DNA from: Alphaproteobacteria bacterium
GTDB taxonomy: Bacteria; Pseudomonadota; Alphaproteobacteria; Rickettsiales; VGDC01
Direction: 5' to 3'
NCBI GenBank assembly: GCA_016869895.1
Contig: VGDC01000101.1
Location: 1 to 6,905, forward strand
Length of the DNA stretch: 6,905 nt
In this document: positions 1 to 3,889 of the stretch, in pieces
Position numbering within the stretch: position 1 is the stretch's first letter
How the letters are laid out: each line of letters starts with the position of its first letter
The notes under the pieces: model-generated
The model's database searches: none
Told to the model about the DNA's origin: nothing
What the model saw: only the letters and a program-made list of their open reading frames with translations
Program-made: the position numbers and the translations under genes

Positions 1-1
1 C

Positions 2-85
2 TCTTGCTTCCAGCGAAATGTGATGGCGCAGCGCAACAAAGAAGAATTTTTTGCAGCCTTGCAACACCCGCCGTTTTCGCAATAA
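2..85 (+). CDS. Possible 3' tail of an upstream gene (partial)
   Basis: The frame beginning at base 2 is open from the window edge to a TAA at 83-85 and reads as about 27 residues ending in EEFFAALQHPPFSQ. The composition looks protein-like, and the stop lies 40 bases before scoA with no terminator hairpin between. It could therefore be the end of a gene in the same operon. The stretch is too short to assign a family, and another frame is also open here, so this is only a weak call. Confidence 0.25.
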   Translation, partial: SCFQRNVMAQRNKEEFFAALQHPPFSQ

Positions 86-119
86 TGATGCCCAACGCTA
101 TTATATATAAAGAGAGGGA
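59..119 (+). promoter_or_regulatory. Candidate promoter and ribosome binding site of scoAB
   Basis: TTGCAA (59-64) and AATAAT (81-86) are separated by 16 bases and resemble weak -35 and -10 boxes. A 10-base A/T palindrome, TTATATATAA (101-110), follows and then runs into a purine-rich Shine-Dalgarno stretch (AGAGAGGGA, 111-119), whose GAGGG core ends 7 bases before the scoA ATG. The ribosome binding site is convincing and fixes the start. The promoter boxes are only a match by eye. Confidence 0.3.
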
Positions 120-125
120 TGCGAC

Positions 126-833
126 ATGACCAAAGTCTGCAAGAACGCCACCGAGGCGCTGGAAGGCCGCCTGAAAGACGGCATCACCATCATCGCAGGC
201 GGTTTCGGCCTTTGCGGCATCCCCGAACACGCCATCGCCGCCATCAAAGCGTCGGGCATCAAAGGCATCACCGTGGTCAGCAATAACTGCGGCGTGGATG
301 ATTTCGGCCTTGGCATCCTCCTGCAACCGCAGCAAGTGAAGAAGATGGTCTCTTCTTATGTCGGCGAGAACAAGACCTTCGAGCGGCTGTATCTCAGCGG
401 TGAGCTGGAGCTGGAATTCGCCCCGCAGGGCACATTGGCCGAGCGTATGCGCGCTGGCGGTGCGGGCATCGCCGCCTTCTTCACCCGCACGGGATACGGC
501 ACGGTCATCGCCGAGGGCAAGGAAACCCGCGAGTTCGATGGTGAACATTACGTCATGGAGCGCGGCATCGTCGGCGACATCGCCATCGTGAAAGCATGGA
601 AGGGCGATAAGAGCGGTAATCTTGTGTATCGCAAGACCGCACGCAACTTCAACCCCCTCGCCGCCACCGCTGGCCGCTTCACTGTGGCGGAAGTGGAGGA
701 GCTGGTCGAAGTGGGCGAGCTTGACCCCAATGAAATCCACACCCCCGGCGTCTTCGTGCAGAAGATTTTCCAGGGCGAGAAATTCGAGAAGCGCATCGAG
801 CGCGTCACCACCCGCGAAAAAGAGGGAGCATAA
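126..833 (+). CDS. scoA: 3-oxoacid CoA-transferase subunit A (SCOT alpha subunit)
   Basis: This is the alpha subunit of a two-subunit family I CoA-transferase. With subunit B it moves CoA from succinyl-CoA to acetoacetate or a similar 3-oxoacid, allowing ketone bodies and acetoacetate to enter central metabolism in the cytoplasm. The 235 residues match the usual subunit A length. Family signatures are visible: the glycine-rich GGFGLCGIPE (residues 25-34), SNNCGVDDFGLG (52-63), and the FAPQGTLAERMRAGGAGI region (98-115) followed by FFTRTGYGT. The ATG at 126 has a GAGGG Shine-Dalgarno 7 bases upstream. The stop is 2 bases before scoB, as expected for a coupled pair needing equal amounts. Substrate preference (acetoacetate versus other 3-oxoacids, e.g. 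3-oxoadipate) cannot be read from sequence, but overall similarity is to ScoA/SCOT rather than PcaI as far as memory allows. Confidence 0.93.
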   Translation: MTKVCKNATEALEGRLKDGITIIAGGFGLCGIPEHAIAAIKASGIKGITVVSNNCGVDDFGLGILLQPQQVKKMVSSYVGENKTFERLYLSGELELEFAPQGTLAERMRAGGAGIAAFFTRTGYGTVIAEGKETREFDGEHYVMERGIVGDIAIVKAWKGDKSGNLVYRKTARNFNPLAATAGRFTVAEVEELVEVGELDPNEIHTPGVFVQKIFQGEKFEKRIERVTTREKEGA

Positions 834-835
834 CC

Positions 836-1480
836 ATGCCTTGGACACATGATCAAATGGCGCAGCGCGCCGCGAAAGAACTCCGCGACGGTTACTATGT
901 CAACCTCGGCATCGGCCTGCCCACGCTGGTCGCCAACCACACCGCGGGGATGACCATCACCCTACAGAGCGAGAACGGCATGCTCGGCATGGGGCCTTTC
1001 CCCTACCCTGACGAAGTCGATGCCGACCTCATCAACGCTGGCAAGCAGACCATCACCGAGCTTCCGGGCAGCGCCTATTTCGACAGCGCGACCTCCTTCG
1101 CCATGATTCGCGGCGGGCACATCGACCTCACGATCCTTGGCGCATTGCAGGTCGCCCAGAATGGCGACATCGCCAACTGGATGATTCCGGGCAAGATGGT
1201 TAAGGGCATGGGCGGCGCGATGGATTTGGTCGCTGGCGTGAAGCGCATCGTCGTGGTCATGGAGCATAACGCCAAGGACGGCAGCGCGAAGATCCTCAAG
1301 GAATGCACCCTGCCCCTGACCGGCAAAGGTGTGGTCAACCTCATCATCACCGAACTCTGCGTGTTCGAGGTCGTGGCTGGCCGCCTGCACCTGCTGGAAC
1401 TGGCCGATGGCGTGACGGAAGAGGAAGTGCGCGCGAAGACCGAAGCGGCTTATGAAGTGCGCCTGAAGGCGGCGGCGTAA
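836..1480 (+). CDS. scoB: 3-oxoacid CoA-transferase subunit B (SCOT beta subunit)
   Basis: This catalytic beta subunit partners ScoA. In family I CoA-transferases a glutamate in this subunit forms the glutamyl-CoA thioester intermediate. Here the motif is SENGMLGMGP (residues 45-54), with E46 as the expected nucleophile. Other family hallmarks are NLGIGLPTLVAN near residues 23-34, the FDSATSFAMIRGGHIDLTILGALQV block, and the GGAMDLVAGVKRIVVVMEH block (about 126-144). At 214 residues it has normal length and no lesion. The ATG at 836 lies 2 bases after the scoA stop. Its Shine-Dalgarno (GAGGGAG, 822-828) sits inside the scoA 3' end, so the two are almost certainly co-transcribed and translationally coupled. 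Confidence 0.93.
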   Translation: MPWTHDQMAQRAAKELRDGYYVNLGIGLPTLVANHTAGMTITLQSENGMLGMGPFPYPDEVDADLINAGKQTITELPGSAYFDSATSFAMIRGGHIDLTILGALQVAQNGDIANWMIPGKMVKGMGGAMDLVAGVKRIVVVMEHNAKDGSAKILKECTLPLTGKGVVNLIITELCVFEVVAGRLHLLELADGVTEEEVRAKTEAAYEVRLKAAA

Positions 1481-1487
1481 CAACCTT

Positions 1488-1805
1488 ATGGGCAGGGATA
1501 CGCTCCCCCGCGTCACATGCACCTTCTGCGGCCACATCGGCCAGCCGAAAGTGCAATGGCGCGGCAGCAAGCATATCGCCCGCTTCCTGTGGCTGACGCT
1601 CCTCTTCCCCGGCCCCCTCTATAACTACTGGCAATGGCGGGGTCGCAAGCAGGTCTGCGCCTATTGCGGCTCGGAATACATCACCCCAGCCGATTCCGAG
1701 GAGACGCTGGAGCGGCATGACCGCCTGAAGAAGATGGCCGAAAGTGAGCCTTTCCTCGCCGAACCCACGCCAAAGAACCCCCGACCACACGACGACCAAT
1801 TCTGA
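1488..1805 (+). CDS. Small zinc-ribbon protein with central hydrophobic segment
   Basis: The protein has 105 residues and its family is not recognised by name. Two CxxC knuckles (C11/C14 and C57/C60) flank a hydrophobic aromatic stretch (about residues 31-49, containing FLWLTLLFPGPLYNYW). This layout suggests a zinc ribbon whose halves are brought together around a membrane-inserting segment, reminiscent of LITAF-like domains; that comparison is architectural inference only. The tail (66-105) is charged and proline-rich, so probably disordered. The ATG at 1488 is 7 bases after the scoB stop and has no good Shine-Dalgarno, so it probably depends on coupled translation from scoB. The gene ends just before the shared terminator and is the last gene of the scoAB operon. 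A role in CoA-transferase function is not implied. Confidence 0.75.
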   Translation: MGRDTLPRVTCTFCGHIGQPKVQWRGSKHIARFLWLTLLFPGPLYNYWQWRGRKQVCAYCGSEYITPADSEETLERHDRLKKMAESEPFLAEPTPKNPRPHDDQF

Positions 1806-1810
1806 ATAAA

Positions 1811-1846
1811 AAAAGGCCGATGGATTTCTCCACCGGCCTTTTCTTT
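1811..1846. terminator. Bidirectional intrinsic terminator between the zinc-ribbon gene and ridA
   Basis: AAAAGGCCG (1811-1819) pairs perfectly with CGGCCTTTT (1834-1842). An A/C mismatch and an inner TGGA/TCCA stem close on a TTTC loop (1825-1828). The flanks are A-rich on the left and T-rich on the right, so either strand reads as a GC stem followed by a U tract. It lies 6 bases beyond the zinc-ribbon stop and 15-20 bases beyond the ridA stop, so it can end both converging transcripts. Confidence 0.9.
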
Positions 1847-1860
1847 ATATATAGCGTGTC

Positions 1861-2328
1861 TTATTCGAATTCGACGGTCGCTTCGACTTCAACCGCCACG
1901 CCGAAAGGCAGCTCCGCCACGCCGACAGCAGCGCGGGCATGCTTGCCCTTGTCGCCGAAGAGTTCCACGATAAGGTCGGATGCGCCGTTGGCCACTTTCG
2001 GCTGATCGGTGAAACCTTCCGCCGAAGCCACGAAGATGCCCAGACGCAGCACGCGTTTCACGCGGGTCAGGTCACCGTTCAGGTTGGCGCGCACATGGGC
2101 GAGGACGTTCAGCACGCACTGACGCGCCACTTCCTGACCCTGCTCGATGGTGAATTCACGACCCAGCTTGCCGATGCCCTGCGGTTTACCGTCCTTCATG
2201 GGCAGCTGGCCGGAGACATAGATGAGGTTGCCGCTGATGGTGGCGGGCACATAATTCGCGGCGGGCAGAGCCGCTTCGGGGAGGACGAGGCCTTTTTCGG
2301 CGAGTTTGGCTTCGATTGCGTTGGTCAT
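1861..2328 (-). CDS. ridA: RidA/YjgF/UK114 family protein (enamine/imine deaminase family)
   Basis: RidA-family trimers hydrolyse reactive enamine/imine intermediates (such as 2-aminoacrylate) released by PLP enzymes, protecting the cytoplasm from damage. The sequence shows the family's hallmark blocks: NLIYVSGQLP (residues 34-43), the long helix around 60-83, and the C-terminal HARAAVGVAELPFGVAVEVEA (130-150). R132 aligns by eye with the catalytic arginine (R105) of enteric RidA, and E149 with the C-terminal conserved glutamate. At 155 residues it is longer than the ~128-residue archetype. The extra N-terminal residues and the GASDLIVELFGDKGKHARAAVG pattern fit a longer RidA subgroup common in alphaproteobacteria, whose substrate may differ. 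The start is fixed by AAGGAG (2339-2334) with a 5-base spacer. The gene is transcribed divergently from the pilin locus. Confidence 0.9.
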   Translation of the reverse strand: MTNAIEAKLAEKGLVLPEAALPAANYVPATISGNLIYVSGQLPMKDGKPQGIGKLGREFTIEQGQEVARQCVLNVLAHVRANLNGDLTRVKRVLRLGIFVASAEGFTDQPKVANGASDLIVELFGDKGKHARAAVGVAELPFGVAVEVEATVEFE

Positions 2329-2354
2329 GGTAGCTCCTTATATATACTGTATAG
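2329..2354 (-). promoter_or_regulatory. ridA ribosome binding site with adjacent A/T palindrome
   Basis: Read on the - strand, a TATATATAA run directly precedes the AAGGAG Shine-Dalgarno of ridA. Overlapping it is a perfect 11-base palindrome, TATACTGTATA (2343-2353). This could be a -10 region or an operator half-site. No matching -35 hexamer is visible 16-18 bases upstream. Confidence 0.35.
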
Positions 2355-2409
2355 GCATCCACATCGGATGGCGGGGACGCTATCAGATGTTTCCGGTTTT
2401 GTTAAATAA

Positions 2410-2460
2410 TTTCGCACCGAAACGAAAAAGATAAAAAATTAGCGAATTTTTATATTTCGT
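2410..2460. repeat. Inverted-repeat cluster in the ridA/pilin intergenic region
   Basis: TTTCG (2410-2414) is mirrored by CGAAA (2418-2422), which is repeated directly at 2423-2427. ACGAAA (2422-2427) pairs with TTTCGT (2455-2460), enclosing a second inverted repeat, AAAAATT (2434-2440) / AATTTTT (2445-2451), around an AGCG loop. The symmetry is seen directly. A role as operator or bent DNA upstream of the pilin promoter is inference. The stem is too AT-rich to look like a good terminator. The remaining DNA up to 2585 is AT-rich, with no gene seen. Confidence 0.45.
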
Positions 2461-2493
2461 CATGAAACTGAAACAATTCTCTGCTAAAAATGA

Positions 2494-2520
2494 TTTTGTA
2501 GACGGTTTTTCGTCTCAAAA
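2494..2520 (+). promoter_or_regulatory. Hairpin in the pilin leader
   Basis: TTTTG (2494-2498) pairs with CAAAA (2516-2520), and AGACG (2500-2504) pairs with CGTCT (2511-2515), leaving one bulged T and a 6-base loop. It sits 65 bases upstream of the pilin ATG and no T tract follows, so it is not a terminator on the + strand. It could be an mRNA-stabilising 5' structure or an operator for the pilin gene. Confidence 0.4.
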
Positions 2521-2570
2521 CTTACATAAACGGCACTAAAAACGTTCATGTTAAAGTATCAACCTACTGA

Positions 2571-2585
2571 AAAGGAACTACCTTT
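2571..2585 (+). promoter_or_regulatory. Pilin ribosome binding site inside a small hairpin
   Basis: The Shine-Dalgarno AAAGG (2571-2575) can pair with CCTTT (2581-2585), which directly abuts the ATG, across an AACTA loop. The spacing (8 bases from AAAGGAA to the ATG) is ideal for initiation. The stem has only five pairs, two of them G-C, so any sequestering of the site would be weak. Confidence 0.45.
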
Positions 2586-2963
2586 ATGACTTCTCTCTCC
2601 AAAATTTCCGGTACCCGCGACACCCTCTGGTCCGCATTTGTTTGCTTGGCTCTGTTCGCCGCTGTAATGCTGGCTCCTGATGCCGCTCTTGCTGGTCAGA
2701 CCGCAACCGCTTCCGATGGTCAGAACCCACTCGGTACCGTACTCTGCAACATCGTGTCCTGGCTGACTGGTACCACCGGCCGCGCTCTGGCGACCATCGC
2801 TATCGTCATCATCGGTATCGGCGCTCTGATGGGTAAAGTTTCCTGGGGCATGGCTATCATCGTGGCAATCGGTATCGCTATCGTCTTCGGCGCTGGTCAG
2901 ATCGTCTCCCTGCTCGGCGGCGGCGCTCGTGACACCTGTGACGTTGGTACCATCAAAGCCTAA
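2586..2963 (+). CDS. virB2: TrbC/VirB2-type conjugative/T4SS pilin
   Basis: This is probably the major pilin of the T4SS. The 125-residue precursor has a long signal peptide (hydrophobic core about 18-30, cleavage expected after the ALA at 34-36), leaving about 89 mature residues. The mature part has the VirB2/TrbC pattern: two hydrophobic helices (about 68-82 and 89-110) joined by a short cytoplasmic-type loop, GKVSWG (83-88). Single cysteines on each side (C54 and C118) would both lie in the periplasm and could form a disulfide. Codon choice is strongly biased (GGT, GCT, ACC, ATC, CGT), unlike the GGC/GCC/GCG-rich neighbours, and the gene ends with tandem stops TAA TAG, both consistent with very high expression. 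It has its own leader and a strong terminator, so it is probably largely monocistronic. The family call rests on architecture and its place upstream of virB4. Confidence 0.85.
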   Translation: MTSLSKISGTRDTLWSAFVCLALFAAVMLAPDAALAGQTATASDGQNPLGTVLCNIVSWLTGTTGRALATIAIVIIGIGALMGKVSWGMAIIVAIGIAIVFGAGQIVSLLGGGARDTCDVGTIKA

Positions 2964-2974
2964 TAGGCTTCGTC

Positions 2975-3020
2975 AAAAGAACAGTGCCGCATACGCAAGT
3001 ATGCGGCACTTTCTTTTTTT
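2975..3020 (+). terminator. Strong intrinsic terminator after the pilin gene
   Basis: AGTGCCGCATAC (2983-2994) and GTATGCGGCACT (2999-3010) form a perfect 12-bp stem with a GCAA tetraloop (2995-2998), followed by TTCTTTTTTT (3011-3020). With one bulged C, AAAAGAA (2975-2981) can extend the stem into the T tract. It should end most pilin transcripts and protect the 3' end of the pilin mRNA. Confidence 0.93.
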
Positions 3021-3129
3021 GAAATATAAAGCTATAGTGCTTTCTCACTTGTTGTGTTTAGCGTTCGTATTTTTAAGAAAAAATTAATAGAATACCTGCT
3101 AAACTCTATGGATAGTTAGGAGGATTATC
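3021..3129 (+). promoter_or_regulatory. AT-rich promoter/leader region of the second pilin-like gene and virB4 operon
   Basis: Because a strong terminator lies just upstream, a separate promoter is expected here. Candidates are TATAGT (3033-3038) and an extended -10-like TGCTAAACT (3097-3105), neither with a good -35 box. AGGAGG (3118-3123), 6 bases before the ATG at 3130, is a near-perfect Shine-Dalgarno and fixes that start. Confidence 0.4.
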
Positions 3130-3786
3130 ATGCGCCAACAATCCGATACCCCCGGATCCGCTTCCGTTCCCTTGAAGAACGCCGAGGCACTCGCCCATGC
3201 GCAATTTGTGCAAAGCGCGCTGCTGTCATTCCTTCTTATCACCGCATTCGTATTCCTGCCGTCCACTGCATTTGCGGCACCCACAGCCGCATCAGACCCT
3301 CTCAGCCTCACCATTTGCACAGTAGTCAAATGGTTCACCGGCTCGCTCGGCAAAACCATCGCCACACTTGGCATCGTCGTATTAGGCATCGGTGCTTTGA
3401 TGGGTAAGATCTCATGGGGTATGGCGCTCACCGTCGCAATCGGCACCTCGATCATGTTCAGCGGCGCGAAGGTCGTCTCCATGCTCACCGGTAACGCCGG
3501 ACACGCTGGCGTCTGCGCTTTGGCTGCCGACACGACGCCTCAGGCGATTGTGGATGTCCTCTGCAATCTGGGTGCGCTCGCAAGCCAATCGACCGGTCGT
3601 GCTTTCGGCACATTCGCGGTGGCTATGCTGGGCGTCGGCGCTCTGTTCGCCAAAATATCCTACACGCAGGCTTTGGTCTCCGGCGCAGGCATCGCCCTGT
3701 TCTTCAAGGCGGAAAGCTTCGTCAACCTGCTCTTCGAGAGCAGTGCGGCGGCATATCAGTGCAGCCCGACCTCTGCGGCAGGCTGA
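3130..3786 (+). CDS. Tandem two-domain VirB2/TrbC-like pilin protein
   Basis: This 218-residue secreted protein appears to be two pilin domains in one chain. A long signal peptide (core about 28-44, cleavage expected after AFA at 47-49) is followed by domain 1 (about 62-129) and domain 2 (about 144-211). Each has two hydrophobic helices around a short loop (GKISWG at 92-97; AKISYT at 174-179) and is bracketed by cysteines: C63/C129 and C145/C211, both pairs exactly 66 apart. By hand alignment without gaps, domain 1 matches the upstream pilin at about 32 of 57 positions and domain 2 at about 23 of 57, so both are paralogues of it. Typical VirB2 proteins have one domain. Codon use is closer to the neighbouring machinery genes than to the upstream pilin. 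It may be a minor subunit, an inner-membrane adaptor, or a stand-in for VirB3; the role is not known. Confidence 0.82.
   Translation: MRQQSDTPGSASVPLKNAEALAHAQFVQSALLSFLLITAFVFLPSTAFAAPTAASDPLSLTICTVVKWFTGSLGKTIATLGIVVLGIGALMGKISWGMALTVAIGTSIMFSGAKVVSMLTGNAGHAGVCALAADTTPQAIVDVLCNLGALASQSTGRAFGTFAVAMLGVGALFAKISYTQALVSGAGIALFFKAESFVNLLFESSAAAYQCSPTSAAG
3313..3762 (+). repeat. Internal tandem duplication of a pilin domain
   Basis: Codons 62-129 and 144-211 encode two homologous segments offset by 82 codons. They align without gaps between their bracketing cysteines, with about 20 identities in 67 positions, including GxGAL and KIS in the loop region. The copies are diverged at DNA level, so the duplication is old. 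Confidence 0.75.
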
Positions 3787-3889
3787 GTGTTAGCGAAGCC
3801 AGAAAAAACAGTGGCGTTGGATGGCAATCCCTTGGTATAGCTATCTTTATCAAGTTAGCAGATTTAGAATATGAGGAATTGCTCAGGAT

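Noticed and set aside
962..1570. Long antisense reading frame opposite scoB
   Set aside because: It is opposite a clearly conserved enzyme gene in GC-rich DNA, has no ribosome binding site worth noting and no recognisable protein features.
2342..2358. CTGTATA-type sequence near ridA resembling an SOS (LexA) box
   Set aside because: CTGT at 2347-2350 is not followed by ACAG at the required spacing, so the box is incomplete.
1939..2409. Forward reading frame across ridA
   Set aside because: It lies antisense to the conserved ridA gene and extends into the AT-rich spacer without domain features.
2431..2453. AT-rich hairpin as a transcription terminator
   Set aside because: The stem is almost all A-T, no gene ends toward it on either strand, and no clear U tract follows.
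2610..2951. Four GGTACC palindromes within the pilin gene (2610, 2733, 2769, 2946)
   Set aside because: Each encodes Gly-Thr with the gene's preferred GGT and ACC codons, so codon bias explains them.
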